Assembly (NCBI GenBank): GCA_026389015.1
Contig: JAPLIR010000016.1
Location: 25,358-89,357, forward strand
DNA: 64,000 nt
Reading direction: 5' to 3'
From: Candidatus Dependentiae bacterium
Lineage (GTDB): Bacteria > Babelota > Babeliae > Babelales > Vermiphilaceae
This document shows, one piece after another, positions 25,748-35,282 of this stretch. Below the pieces are notes generated by a model. That model was not told where the DNA came from, made no database searches, and saw nothing but the letters and a program-made list of their open reading frames with translations. Position 1 is the first letter of the stretch, and each line of letters opens with the position of its first letter. The position numbers and the translations under genes were made by a program.

Positions 25748-25776
25748 TTGGTAATGATATTCTCAACGAATATGCT
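25748..25776 (+). promoter_or_regulatory. Candidate promoter of the first barrel-family gene
   Basis: TTGGTA (25748-25753), a 17-base spacer and TATGCT (25771-25776) lie about 155 bases before the start at 25931. The match to consensus is moderate. It gives a long 5' leader containing the hairpin at 25874-25891. The rest of the 25588-25930 gap shows no gene. Confidence 0.35.
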
Positions 25777-25873
25777 TATATTTGAAAGAATATAAGAAAA
25801 ATAAAAAACGAAAGGAGGCACCTGGTAATAAAGCAAACCCCTCTTAGCGCACATCCGTAGCAGAAACACCAAC

Positions 25874-25891
25874 CGTAGAGTCGGCTCTACG
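25874..25891 (+). other. 5'-leader hairpin
   Basis: CGTAGAG (25874-25880) and CTCTACG (25885-25891) close a TCGG loop, a perfect 7-bp stem 40 bases before the start codon of the first barrel-family gene. It may stabilise the mRNA or modulate translation. Confidence 0.45.
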
Positions 25892-25930
25892 AAAATCTCA
25901 GTAAGTATGTACAATTTAAGGAGTTCCCTT

Positions 25931-27847
25931 ATGAATCAAATGCTAAAAAAACTTTTTAGCGCGGCAGTGTTATTAAGCACGCCTGCATTTTGCTCACAAC
26001 CGGCTAATACGCCTTGTGCAGTAGCCCCCCAATTACTTTTTCGTTCACAAGCAGTTGATGCTGCACGCGAATTAGCAGGATGGGCACATCACGTTAATTT
26101 ATTCGATCAAGACAAAATCTACGGCAGCCTATCTGCAACAGTTGAATACTCTCAATCATTCAGATCGAGCCGTATAGCTGAGTGCTTATTTGGAACCAAT
26201 TCATGCAACAACGATTGCGGCGCAACCATAAAAGTATCTGGTAGCGACGTTGCAGAAAGAGGCGCGAATGATTGGTTGGCAGATTACTTCTACTTGCCAA
26301 CTGATTTCCAAAGCACCTTGCATTTCAGCCCAAAAATCCAAAACGTGGTAGCAGATTTGAATTTCTACCTAGGTTTAGATGAATGGGCTTGCGGATTATT
26401 CTTCCGTATGCATGCGCCAATCAACTGGACAAAGTGGTGCTTAAACTACTGTGAAACAGTAACCGATGCAGGCGTAGCTGATTATCAAGAAGGTTACTTC
26501 ACTGTTTCAGTAGACCCTCGTAGTAATTTACTAAACAACTTCTCAGAATTTGCAGCGGGTAAAGCTCCTGCAGTATTCAATGATACCGATGCTTCATCAA
26601 CCGGCACTGCTGATGTTACCTTCGATGGTCTTTGCTATGCGAAGTTCGACAGATGCTGTCGCACCAAGACACGCCTCGCTGATCTATCATGGATCCTTGG
26701 TTATAACTTTGTGAATGATGAAGATTACCACCTTGGCGTTGGCATCAAAGTTGCTGCTCCAACAGGTAACCGTCCAAGCGCAACACATCTTTTTGATGCT
26801 GTATCTGGTAACGGCCACCACTGGGAACTTGGCGCTCACATAACCAGTCACGCAATGTTATGGAGATGCGAAGATGAAGATTCAAGCTTAGGCTTCTATC
26901 TTGATGCAAACATCACCCACTTGTTCAACGATAACCAAACAAGAACATTCGATCTTAAAGGCAAACCTTTAAGTCGTTATATGCTCGCTGCTAAACACAC
27001 AGCTCCTGCTGTTGGTTTATTCACCGACGCTGCCGCTACAACTCTAGCTGCAACTCAATTTGCTAGAGAATTCAGCCCTGTTGCTAACTTAACAACACGC
27101 GATGTGTCTGTAAGCATTGGCGTACAAGGCGATGTAGCTGCTCAATTGACCTACGCTAACCGCGGATGGAATGTTGACCTTGGTTACAACTTCTGGGGCC
27201 GTAGCTGCGAGAAGTTCTCAAGAAAAGATTGCAGCAGCGATTGCAGATCATCATGCAGCAGCAGCAGCGATTGCAAAACAGCATGCGCAGCAACATTTGC
27301 TGAAAACACCTGGGCACTTAAAGGTGAAGCTCATGTATTCGGATTCCATCTAAACCCTGCTGGTGATGCAGATGCATTAACCGTCAGCGATAGCAATGCA
27401 ACTATAAATTCCGGAACTGTTACAAGCTCTGCAAATTTAGAAGTTAACCATGCAGCTAACGGCTACAATGGCGCTAATTCACTATTAGATGCTCAAATAT
27501 CCGTTCCTACCGAATTCATCACAGAATGCGATCTAGATTTAGTTGGTACACGCGGCATTTCAAACAAAGTTTATGGCCACTTGAGCTATAACTGGCTTGA
27601 TTGCGAAGATTGGGCTCCTTATGTCGGCATCGGCGGATTCGGCGAATTCGGCAGCAACAGCGGCTCATGCAACACAGGTTGCAGCTCAAGCTCTGATTGC
27701 AACACAGGCTGCAGCTCAAGCTCAAGCTCTGATTGCAAGACGACTTGCGCAAGCAGCAGCTCTGACTGCAACACAAGTTCAAATTGCCACAAATGTGCAT
27801 TGTCACAATGGGGAGTTTGGATCAAAGCTGGTGTTTCATTTAACTAA
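25931..27847 (+). CDS. Secreted barrel-family protein 1 (Ser/Cys-rich loops)
   Basis: This 638-residue protein founds the paralogous array. A signal peptide (MLKKLFSAAVLLSTPAFCS) precedes family landmarks in order: RSQAVDAARELAG, NDWLADYFYLPTDF, MHAPINWTKW, GNGHHWELGAHITSH, KPLSRYMLA, GYNFWGRSCEKF and the C-terminal SQWGVWIKAGVSFN. Alternating aromatic/polar segments and the terminal aromatic suggest an outer-membrane beta-barrel, although the last residue is Asn after Phe. Two insertions are Ser/Cys-rich: CSSDCRSSCSSSSDCKTAC (about residue 435) and a longer one just before the last strand. The start is fixed by AAGGAG seven bases upstream. I recognise no named family. Confidence 0.75.
   Translation: MNQMLKKLFSAAVLLSTPAFCSQPANTPCAVAPQLLFRSQAVDAARELAGWAHHVNLFDQDKIYGSLSATVEYSQSFRSSRIAECLFGTNSCNNDCGATIKVSGSDVAERGANDWLADYFYLPTDFQSTLHFSPKIQNVVADLNFYLGLDEWACGLFFRMHAPINWTKWCLNYCETVTDAGVADYQEGYFTVSVDPRSNLLNNFSEFAAGKAPAVFNDTDASSTGTADVTFDGLCYAKFDRCCRTKTRLADLSWILGYNFVNDEDYHLGVGIKVAAPTGNRPSATHLFDAVSGNGHHWELGAHITSHAMLWRCEDEDSSLGFYLDANITHLFNDNQTRTFDLKGKPLSRYMLAAKHTAPAVGLFTDAAATTLAATQFAREFSPVANLTTRDVSVSIGVQGDVAAQLTYANRGWNVDLGYNFWGRSCEKFSRKDCSSDCRSSCSSSSDCKTACAATFAENTWALKGEAHVFGFHLNPAGDADALTVSDSNATINSGTVTSSANLEVNHAANGYNGANSLLDAQISVPTEFITECDLDLVGTRGISNKVYGHLSYNWLDCEDWAPYVGIGGFGEFGSNSGSCNTGCSSSSDCNTGCSSSSSSDCKTTCASSSSDCNTSSNCHKCALSQWGVWIKAGVSFN
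27669..27790 (+). repeat. In-frame Ser/Cys codon repeats in barrel protein 1
   Basis: Imperfect tandem units of 30-36 bases (start GCAACACAGG, then GCAGCTCAAGCTCTGATT) encode NTGCSSSSD-type repeats: units at 27669-27698, 27699-27734 and a diverged third to about 27790. Length differences between units are multiples of three, so copy changes would keep the frame. Confidence 0.65.
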
Positions 27848-27871
27848 TCCGTCTTCGCTTATCCGGGCCTC

Positions 27872-27890
27872 CAGGCTCGGCAAGCTACGG
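27872..27890. repeat. GC-rich dispersed repeat, copy A
   Basis: CAGGCTCGGCAAGCTACGG is repeated exactly at 35243-35261, and a diverged version lies at 61113-61129. It lies in the intergenic region after barrel gene 1. Confidence 0.55.
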
Positions 27891-27961
27891 TCGGACAGGT
27901 CCACCATACAGATAGCGTAATTACATAATAACAATGTGGTTAAGCAAACAAACTAAGTACT

Positions 27962-27995
27962 AAAAAGGCCCGGGAGTAAAACCCCGGGCCTTTTT
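27962..27995. terminator. Bidirectional terminator
   Basis: AAAAAGGCCCGGG (27962-27974) and CCCGGGCCTTTTT (27983-27995) form a perfect 13-bp stem with T-runs on both strands. It lies between the convergent barrel gene 1 and the gene at 28018-29439, and serves both. Confidence 0.9.
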
Positions 27996-28017
27996 AAATG
28001 AACAATAATAGATAGGA

Positions 28018-29439
28018 CTAAAAGTACAAATCAACATTAAACCATAGCGTAACATTATCAGGCGTATTAAAGAACTCGCCATGCTCATACATAATATTAA
28101 GACCAACAAGCGTAGGATAACGTCGCACCGCAAATTCACAGGCCATAGAAGCATATAAAGAATTTGATAATGATGCCCTCTGAGCACCAGAAACAACGTC
28201 CAGATTCCTAATGCTCACCGGCTGAAAGGTCAAATCGCTGGTCATTTGATTAATACCCGGCTGTAACCCCTGGCAAATATTTGCCGTACTTGCGCTTTGC
28301 GGATCTTCCAGAACAATCCCTTTCAAGTCCGCTATGCCAACATTCGGTAATTCTTTGCAACAAAATGAAAGATTCTCAGCACCACGGTACCACAAGTCGT
28401 AGCCTACTTCAAAATGCAATGACCGATGGCGTATATGTGTTGCAAGATACAAATCAAATGAGCTGCCTGGGGTAACCCGTGTTTTGAGCGTTAAATCATT
28501 AATAAGTGGATGCACTGCATATTTATCCGATTCAGAAACAGCCAACATATAGCGCGACCACTGGCCATTGCTCTTTAAATCAAAGGACCGCCACTCTTTG
28601 GCAGCACATGCGTAACGATACTTTGCTTCTGCCAGTAACGACAATGCATTACAATCATTTTCTTTAATGCGCCAATTAAGAGCAGTACCACACCCAAGTT
28701 GCACATGCTTTGAGCCAACTAATGGTTCAAACAAATAGCGAGCTTTTGATCCCCTGCCGGTTGGCATACCAACCAATCCATACAGATCCCAATAGAGGTG
28801 GTAATCTTTATATGCGTTATAGAGCACCTTGAGTTGTATGTCATCAAAACCAGATTTTTTCTGTGCACCATCAATTTTGCCAAATAAACGCTCACTATTT
28901 GCAAACGACTCAGTGACCGTACGGTAACCCACACACATGCCTAAATTACCATTGGTTTGCTCACAAAGATGCATATCATGACGTACAGACATCACTGCTG
29001 TAGTGACAGCCAGATGAACATTACAGCGAAATGGAATGGCGCAATACAATACGGCACCATATGCTTGTCTTCTTGGGCTAAACGACAAGAGAGAATTATA
29101 AAAATTACTGTCCGAAGATATAACATTGAACCATAACGAACTTATGTTGCCCGCACCATTTTCTTGCACAACAAGTGGGTTGTCACGATTAATAGTAAAA
29201 TACTGACTTAATGTTGATCCGACACTTTGTGTATAAAACGGCTTTACGGAAATTTTAAAATCACCAATATCACTGAGTGTTTCATCAAGGGTGTATGCAT
29301 TTTCTAAAATAGGATTATACGATAATTGACGAGGAACAAATATTGAAGAAGAAAGAAAACAGCTATTGCATTTACCACTACTTGTGCTGTATAAACTTAC
29401 CATGAGAAGGGATAGTATGATGTTAAATATTTTTTTCAC
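28018..29439 (-). CDS. Secreted outer-membrane-barrel candidate, distant relative
   Basis: The 473-residue product has a signal peptide (MKKIFNIILSLLMVSLYSTS) and ends in NVTLWFNVDLYF, a classic barrel C-terminus with terminal Phe. It shares isolated landmarks with the neighbouring array (YLFEPLVG, WRSFDLKSNGQWSRYMLA, GYDLWYRGAENLS) but lacks the N-terminal RSQAVDAAREL and NDWLADYF blocks, so it is a distant or shorter relative. It is transcribed opposite to the array, sharing a 119-bp divergent promoter region with the delta-60 protein gene. Function unknown; probably a surface protein or porin. Confidence 0.7.
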   Translation of the reverse strand: MKKIFNIILSLLMVSLYSTSSGKCNSCFLSSSIFVPRQLSYNPILENAYTLDETLSDIGDFKISVKPFYTQSVGSTLSQYFTINRDNPLVVQENGAGNISSLWFNVISSDSNFYNSLLSFSPRRQAYGAVLYCAIPFRCNVHLAVTTAVMSVRHDMHLCEQTNGNLGMCVGYRTVTESFANSERLFGKIDGAQKKSGFDDIQLKVLYNAYKDYHLYWDLYGLVGMPTGRGSKARYLFEPLVGSKHVQLGCGTALNWRIKENDCNALSLLAEAKYRYACAAKEWRSFDLKSNGQWSRYMLAVSESDKYAVHPLINDLTLKTRVTPGSSFDLYLATHIRHRSLHFEVGYDLWYRGAENLSFCCKELPNVGIADLKGIVLEDPQSASTANICQGLQPGINQMTSDLTFQPVSIRNLDVVSGAQRASLSNSLYASMACEFAVRRYPTLVGLNIMYEHGEFFNTPDNVTLWFNVDLYF

Positions 29440-29558
29440 GGAATTCCTTGTTTTAAAATATCATTATCAGCCTATCTTATACTACGTACCACACCATAAC
29501 GTTAAAACATTAGGATTGATTTTGTAAAGATCTTGAAAAAAAACTAGGGAGGATTGTA

Positions 29559-31043
29559 ATGTATAAAAAAATTTTTATAGCACTGATGATGACACTATGT
29601 AGTCCAACTACACAAATTTTCACTGCTGATTCTGGCACACTGGATGTCACCTTTAATCCTACGGGTATTAGGCCCGGTACCGTATCAACCAACATTGACA
29701 ATACCTTACTCGACAATTTTGGACAATCGGTAGTGGTGCAGAATGATGGCAAAATAGTGGTAGCAGGGTTCACCTCTATCGGAGGCATATTTAGATTTGC
29801 CGTAGCACGATTTAACACCGATGGCTCACTTGACACCACCTTTAATACCGCTGGACCTCAGCCGGGCACGGTGTCAACCACCATCAATAACAATGTAGTC
29901 GAAAATAGTTTTGGACAGTCAGTAGCATTACAAAGCGATGGCAAAATAGTGGTAGCAGGATATGCCAATGTCAGTGGCGTCAGACAATTTGCCGTAGCTC
30001 GATTTAACACCAATGGTACGCTGGATGCAACTTTTAATACAACAGGAGCGCAACCAGGCACCTTAACAACCACTATAGATGGTGATAATTTTGATGCGGT
30101 CGGCCAATCGGTGACTATACAAAACGATGACAAAATAGTTGTCGCTGGATTTGCCTTTACTTCAGCGACTGTATTTGGGTATAAATTTGCTGTAGCACGC
30201 CTTAACACCGATGGCACACTCGATACAACAACATTTAATACAGCCGGACCACAGGCAGGGACCGTATCGACCACCATCGACAATCAAACCTCCAGCTTTG
30301 GTAGATCGGTAGCATTACAAAGCAATGGCAAAATAGTGGTAGCGGGAGATGGGGGAGTTAATGGATTTGCCGTAGCACGGTTCAACACCGATGGCACGCT
30401 TGATACAACAACATTCAATACCGGAGGCGTGCAACCCGGAACCGTATCAACCACTGTCGATAATGGAACCAGTAATTTGGCTCGATCGGTAGCAATACAA
30501 AGCGATGACAAAATAGTGGTAGCGGGAAGCAGCACGGTGGATGGCTCAAATAAATTCGCTGTAGCACGATTTAATACCAATGGCACACTTGATACAACAA
30601 CATTCAATGCTGGAGGCGTACAACCTGGCACGGTATCAACTGGTATTGATGGTATAAGTACGAATGCTGATGGATACTCAGTAGCATTACAAAGCGATGG
30701 CAAAATAGTTGTCGCAGGAGAAGCTACTATTCTTATAACTAAATTCGCCGTAGCACAATTTAATACCAATGGTAGACTGGATGCAACTTTTAATACAGCA
30801 GGCCCCCAACCTGGTACCACATCCACCAGAATTGATAATAGCATCACTAATTTTGGTCAAGCAGTAGCGCTACAAATCGATGGCAAAATAGTTATCGCAG
30901 GATATATGTCTACTAACAGTATCTTTAAATTTGGTGTTGCACGATTCAATGGAGATCAACCTGTCCCACCTGCTCCCATAGTAACTCCCTGCGTCCTCAA
31001 ACTCATACTAAAATATAGACCACGATTAGTTGTTGAATCGTAA
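29559..31043 (+). CDS. Secreted delta-60 repeat (DUF5122) protein
   Basis: After a signal peptide (MYKKIFIALMMTLCSP) the 494-residue protein consists of seven repeats of about 60 residues, each with the pattern GTLDTTFN...QPGTVSTTID then FGQSVALQSDGKIVVAG then KFAVARFNTD. This is the delta-60 repeat, which forms beta-propeller-like blades and occurs in secreted bacterial proteins. Seven units suggest one closed seven-bladed propeller. The C-terminus (VPPAPIVTPCVLKLILKY) is outside the repeats. It is likely surface-exposed; ligand unknown. High similarity between repeats indicates recent duplication. Shine-Dalgarno GGGAGG. Confidence 0.9.
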   Translation: MYKKIFIALMMTLCSPTTQIFTADSGTLDVTFNPTGIRPGTVSTNIDNTLLDNFGQSVVVQNDGKIVVAGFTSIGGIFRFAVARFNTDGSLDTTFNTAGPQPGTVSTTINNNVVENSFGQSVALQSDGKIVVAGYANVSGVRQFAVARFNTNGTLDATFNTTGAQPGTLTTTIDGDNFDAVGQSVTIQNDDKIVVAGFAFTSATVFGYKFAVARLNTDGTLDTTTFNTAGPQAGTVSTTIDNQTSSFGRSVALQSNGKIVVAGDGGVNGFAVARFNTDGTLDTTTFNTGGVQPGTVSTTVDNGTSNLARSVAIQSDDKIVVAGSSTVDGSNKFAVARFNTNGTLDTTTFNAGGVQPGTVSTGIDGISTNADGYSVALQSDGKIVVAGEATILITKFAVAQFNTNGRLDATFNTAGPQPGTTSTRIDNSITNFGQAVALQIDGKIVIAGYMSTNSIFKFGVARFNGDQPVPPAPIVTPCVLKLILKYRPRLVVES

Positions 31044-31137
31044 GGTAAATAAGGATCGTCTATACCAAACTTACTAAAAAGATTCCGGAGCTTTCCCAAC
31101 CTTTTTAATAGCGCGCACTAATCCTAGACGATGAGAT

Positions 31138-31207
31138 TAAAAAATAGTAGGTTGTCCTGAAATAATGATTACGGCAAAAATGCCTATTCTCAAAAAGGAA
31201 GCCTAGT
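31138..31207 (+). promoter_or_regulatory. Conserved leader, copy 1 (barrel gene 2)
   Basis: TAAAAAATAGTAGGTT followed after a variable stretch by AAAAAGGAAGC before the start codon is shared with the leaders at 33207-33262 and 39432-39486. It contains the Shine-Dalgarno and probably a promoter or mRNA-leader element common to the paralogues. Confidence 0.5.
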
Positions 31208-33157
31208 ATGAAGTACAGCATAACACTATTTTTTAGTTTTCTTGCACTACTCAGTGCATCTGCCTGGTGCGGAACAACGCCCGTATTACCCTACTACAAC
31301 ATCCGCTCACAAGCAGTTGACCTCGCCCGTGAACTTGCAGGAGACATGCACGAAATAAATTTATTTGGCATCAAACAACTCTACTGCCGTTTTTCAGCCG
31401 CAATACAGTACTCCCGCTCATTTGATTCACAAGTAATTGCTCGATCGCTATTTGGTGATGACGCAGATACGCAAACAACCAATAATGGCGCAAAAATAAC
31501 AATATCTGGATCTCGCACCATCAATAGAGATCCCTCTGACTGGCTCGCTGATTATTTTTACTTACCCACCGATTTTTCAAGCACCTTACATTTTAAACCT
31601 GAAATTCAAAATGTAATAGGCGATCTCAGCTTCTACCTCAACATGGATGAATGGATTGACGGATTCTTTTTCAAAGCTCATGCACCCATCACCTGGACAA
31701 AATGGGATTTAAATTTTAAAGAAAAAAAGGTGACTCATGGTGTCAATGCCTATGACCAAGGCTATTTTACCGCATCAGCAATGCCCAACGACTTATTACT
31801 CAATAATTTCTCTGAGTATGCATCAGGCCAAGCGCCGGCGACATTCTATGACCCCACCTTCACCGGCACTGATGTGACTTTTAATGGTCTTTTTTATGCA
31901 CAGATTGATAACTGCAGCCACAGTGCAACACGTGTGGCAGATCTCAATATAATTTTTGGTTACAATTTTATTAATAAAAAAGATTATCACCTTGGTATCG
32001 GCCTCAAAGCAGCTGCTCCAAGCGGCAATCGCCCAAACGGGCAATTGTTATTTGAGCCCATTGTTGGCAACGGCGGCCATTGGGAATTTGGCGCACATAT
32101 CACCAGCCATGCTCTCATATGGCGCTCACGCAACGAAAACGCAAGCGTAGCTTTTTATTGCGATGCAAACATCACACACCTATTTAACGCGCGCCAATTC
32201 AGAACATTCGATCTAAACGACAAACCTATGAGTCGTTATATGCTTGCTGAAAAAATGGTTTCCCCATTAAAAATTGGACTCGTTGGTGGCAAAGCTGACC
32301 CTTTCCCCCCTGCACCAGTCATACAAACCTTTCCATCATTTGAACCGCCCTCACAATTTGATGTAGCATTCAGCCCTGTTGCCAACTTAACGACACAAGA
32401 ACTATCAGTCAGCATCGCTGTGCAAGCTGACGTTGCCGCTCAATTGACCTATGCCAATGGCGGCTTAAATGTAGATTTGGGTTATGATTTTTGGACCCGT
32501 AGTCGCGAGAAATTTTCCGCTGAAGAATGCCCACCATGCCAAAAAATTTTTTATATTCAAGGACTACCAAAACTTGCTCCTACTTTTGTTGAAAATGGAT
32601 GGGCGCTCAAAGGAGATGCCCATGTACTTGGCTTTGAAAGAAACCACGCCGTTACTCTTTCTGCAACAGAAAGCCTAGCAACCATTAATGCAGGCACATC
32701 ATTACCCGCCACCGGCGTCCTCAATCCTACTGATGCACAACTGGCAAACCCAAACATAGATAACGCACAACCCGCTTGGTCTCATTTTGGCAATGCTCCT
32801 GTAGAGTTCTTTCAAATTCGTCCACAAGGCAAAAGAAAATTATTCAACTCGACCGCTTTTGTCGCACAAACAGAAACTTCTATAGAGCCCATACTCATTC
32901 AAGAACAAGATTTCAACCATGTAACCAGACCGAGTAGCTCACATAAAATATACGCCAACGTAAGTTATAATTGGCCTCATTATAACCACTGGACGACATA
33001 TATTGGCATTGGCGGATTTGGTGAATTTGGCAAGAACGACCTGCCATGCAAAATTGATTGCAAAAAATGTTGTGCAACAAGCTTTGAAGAAAATTCCCTC
33101 TATTGTTCATTGTCACAGTGGAGTGCTTGGATTAAATTTGGTATTTCGTTTAACTAA
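31208..33157 (+). CDS. Secreted barrel-family protein 2
   Basis: The 649-residue paralogue has signal peptide MKYSITLFFSFLALLSASAW, then RSQAVDLARELAG, SDWLADYFYLPTDF, HAPITWTKWDLNF, GNGGHWEFGAHITSHALIW, KPMSRYMLAEK, GYDFWTRSREKF, a DAHVLGFERN block and GGFGEFGKND. The cysteine-rich segment before the last strand reads CKIDCKKCCATSFEE, followed by SQWSAWIKFGISFN. It lacks the Ser-repeat expansion of protein 1. The Shine-Dalgarno is AAAAAGGAAGCC. It has its own conserved leader and 78 bp separate it from the next paralogue. Confidence 0.75.
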   Translation: MKYSITLFFSFLALLSASAWCGTTPVLPYYNIRSQAVDLARELAGDMHEINLFGIKQLYCRFSAAIQYSRSFDSQVIARSLFGDDADTQTTNNGAKITISGSRTINRDPSDWLADYFYLPTDFSSTLHFKPEIQNVIGDLSFYLNMDEWIDGFFFKAHAPITWTKWDLNFKEKKVTHGVNAYDQGYFTASAMPNDLLLNNFSEYASGQAPATFYDPTFTGTDVTFNGLFYAQIDNCSHSATRVADLNIIFGYNFINKKDYHLGIGLKAAAPSGNRPNGQLLFEPIVGNGGHWEFGAHITSHALIWRSRNENASVAFYCDANITHLFNARQFRTFDLNDKPMSRYMLAEKMVSPLKIGLVGGKADPFPPAPVIQTFPSFEPPSQFDVAFSPVANLTTQELSVSIAVQADVAAQLTYANGGLNVDLGYDFWTRSREKFSAEECPPCQKIFYIQGLPKLAPTFVENGWALKGDAHVLGFERNHAVTLSATESLATINAGTSLPATGVLNPTDAQLANPNIDNAQPAWSHFGNAPVEFFQIRPQGKRKLFNSTAFVAQTETSIEPILIQEQDFNHVTRPSSSHKIYANVSYNWPHYNHWTTYIGIGGFGEFGKNDLPCKIDCKKCCATSFEENSLYCSLSQWSAWIKFGISFN

Positions 33158-33206
33158 CATTTTCTCAAGCCTTTTTTTATATCGTAATAATACTGGACTA
33201 GAATCC

Positions 33207-33262
33207 TAAAAAAATAGTAGGTTATTCCTCAAATCATGTTTCTTGAAAAAAGGAAGCTCAGT
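33207..33262 (+). promoter_or_regulatory. Conserved leader, copy 2 (barrel gene 3)
   Basis: AAAAAAATAGTAGGTTATTC then CTCAAA, a short variable stretch and AAAAAAGGAAGCTCAGT before ATG. Nearly identical to the leader of barrel gene 6. Confidence 0.5.
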
Positions 33263-35191
33263 ATGAGAGACACAATGAAAATTTTTAGTATACTCGTAGC
33301 ATTAAGCACGCCAGTGTTGTGCTCAAAACTAGCAGTGGCACCTTATTATAGCATTCGCTCACAAGGCACCGATATTGCACGAGATTTAGCAGGACAAACG
33401 CCCTACATTCATCTCTTTAATCAAGAAAATAATTATAGCGTATTATCGATAACCGCTGAATATACCCGCTCATTCAATGCAAAAGCAATTGCACAATCAC
33501 TTTTTGGAGCTGATGCACATACTGACACTGCCTGTAAAGGTGCACAGATCGTGGTATCCGGAACGCGTACTGCACATAGAGGCAACAACGATTGGCTCGC
33601 TGATTATTTTTATCTGCCCACTGATTTTAAAAGTATTTTGAACTTTGAGCCGCGCATTGAAAACGTTATTGCTGATTTGAGTCTGTATGTAGGCTTTGAC
33701 AAATGGTTGCCAGGATTATTTTTTGAGATGCATGCACCCATAAATTGGACCCGCTGGAATTTAAATTTTCACGAAGAAATAATCAACGAAGGTGTTAATG
33801 CATATAGCGACGGCTACTTTACCGCTAGCGCAATGCCGCGCAACGACTTACTCAATAATTTTGCTGAATTCGCACGCGGAAAATCACCAAACCAATTCAT
33901 TGATGTTAATCATCCACGCTTTGCAATACCACTGATAACATTCAATGGATTTCAAAACAACGTAAGCCCTAGTTATGACATTACCTTCGATGGGCTTTGT
34001 AATGCAAAATTTGACACTCATGCCATGACACGAACGAGCTTGGCTACTCTAGCATTAATCCTTGGATACGATGTTGTTAATCGTGAAAATTACTACGTTG
34101 GTTTAGGCGTCAAATGTGCTGCCCCTACGGGTAATCATCCGACAGGAGAACTATTATTTGAACCTATTTCTGGCAATGGTGGCCACTGGGAAATTGGCGC
34201 ACGTGTTGCCAGTCATGCGCTTCTATTCAAATCATGCAGTGAAGAATCACATTTAGATTTTTATTGTTTTGCTGATATAACCCACTTGCTTAAATCTCAT
34301 CAATCAAGAATTTTTGACCTAAAAAATAAACCGTTGAGCCGCTATATGCTTGCTGAAAAAATGGGTCCGCCATTTTATACGTTCTTTGATGACAACAATG
34401 AACTCCTGTTAAATATGCCAGGATTTCAAAACGAATATAGCCCCATTGCCAATTTAACAAAACAAGAAATGCTTGTAAGTATTACTGTCCAAGCAGATAT
34501 TGCAGCACAATTGACCTATACGCGTCATGGGTTCAATTGGGATATAGGTTACAATTTTTGGACCCGTAGCTGTGAAAGTTTTTATTTAAAAAATAACGAT
34601 TGCGAGCCACTACTTCCTTCGTGCGGTACGGTGTGTGAACCAGCATGTTCTGCAACGTTTAAAGAAAATAGCTGGGCGATTAAAGGTGATGCACAGGTTT
34701 TTGGCTTTACTCGTTCTAGCAATGCCTCTCCCATTAATGAAATAGCTATTCCTCTTTCATCAACTGAAAGCGTAGCAACGATTAATGCCGGCACCAACAT
34801 CCCGGCAACAGGATTAACAGATCCTACAGCAGCACAATTAACAAATCCAAACGTGGACAACGCAGAACTCGTGCCATTTATTTTTTTATTTAGTACGACC
34901 GGTTACCCACCACAATCCTCTTCCGATAGAGAATCGGCAAGAATTAATAGCTCCAATCCTCCAATACTCATCAAAGAAACTGACTTTAACCGCATTGGCA
35001 CACGAAGCACCTCGCATAAGATCTATACGAACATAACCTATAATTGGCAACCCTGTGGCCACTTTGCTCCTTATATGGGCTTTGGCGGATTTGGTGAGTT
35101 TGGTAGCAACAATACATGCACGGCACATTGCCTAAAATGCAGCCTCTCACAATGGGGTGCTTGGATTAAATTTGGCATCTCATTTAATTAA
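33263..35191 (+). CDS. Secreted barrel-family protein 3
   Basis: The 642-residue paralogue begins MRDTMKIFSILVALSTPVLC. The start at 33263 is preferred over an in-frame ATG 27 bases earlier because AAGGAAG lies at the right distance and the upstream codons belong to the conserved leader. Landmarks: RSQGTDIARDLAG, NDWLADYFYLPTDF, MHAPINWTRWNLNF, GNGGHWEIGARVASH, KPLSRYMLAEK, GYNFWTRSCESF. It has a cysteine-rich insert in the middle (CEPLLPSCGTVCEPACS) and CTAHCLKC before SQWGAWIKFGISFN. Confidence 0.75.
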   Translation: MRDTMKIFSILVALSTPVLCSKLAVAPYYSIRSQGTDIARDLAGQTPYIHLFNQENNYSVLSITAEYTRSFNAKAIAQSLFGADAHTDTACKGAQIVVSGTRTAHRGNNDWLADYFYLPTDFKSILNFEPRIENVIADLSLYVGFDKWLPGLFFEMHAPINWTRWNLNFHEEIINEGVNAYSDGYFTASAMPRNDLLNNFAEFARGKSPNQFIDVNHPRFAIPLITFNGFQNNVSPSYDITFDGLCNAKFDTHAMTRTSLATLALILGYDVVNRENYYVGLGVKCAAPTGNHPTGELLFEPISGNGGHWEIGARVASHALLFKSCSEESHLDFYCFADITHLLKSHQSRIFDLKNKPLSRYMLAEKMGPPFYTFFDDNNELLLNMPGFQNEYSPIANLTKQEMLVSITVQADIAAQLTYTRHGFNWDIGYNFWTRSCESFYLKNNDCEPLLPSCGTVCEPACSATFKENSWAIKGDAQVFGFTRSSNASPINEIAIPLSSTESVATINAGTNIPATGLTDPTAAQLTNPNVDNAELVPFIFLFSTTGYPPQSSSDRESARINSSNPPILIKETDFNRIGTRSTSHKIYTNITYNWQPCGHFAPYMGFGGFGEFGSNNTCTAHCLKCSLSQWGAWIKFGISFN

Positions 35192-35282
35192 CCCGTCTAC
35201 GCCTATGGCTACGTCGGGCAGGTCAGTCTTCGGCAGGACAGGCAGGCTCGGCAAGCTACGGCAGACAAGAAGGAAGTAGAGA
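35192..35282. repeat. GC-rich repeat region between barrel genes 3 and 4
   Basis: The spacer is a mosaic of short CGTCTACGCCTATGGCTACG, CGGCAGGACAGGCAGG and CAAGCTACGG units, unlike the AT-rich surroundings; 35243-35261 is identical to 27872-27890. No gene. Such arrays look like intergenic mobile or REP-like sequence. Confidence 0.5.

Noticed and set aside
27519..27920. Cysteine- or alanine-rich frames overlapping the repeats of barrel gene 1
   Set aside because: Alternative frames of low-complexity codon repeats, not genes.
29858..30847. Long minus-strand frames opposite the delta-60 gene
   Set aside because: They are antisense translations of the repeats and mirror their periodicity; the plus strand encodes recognisable repeats.
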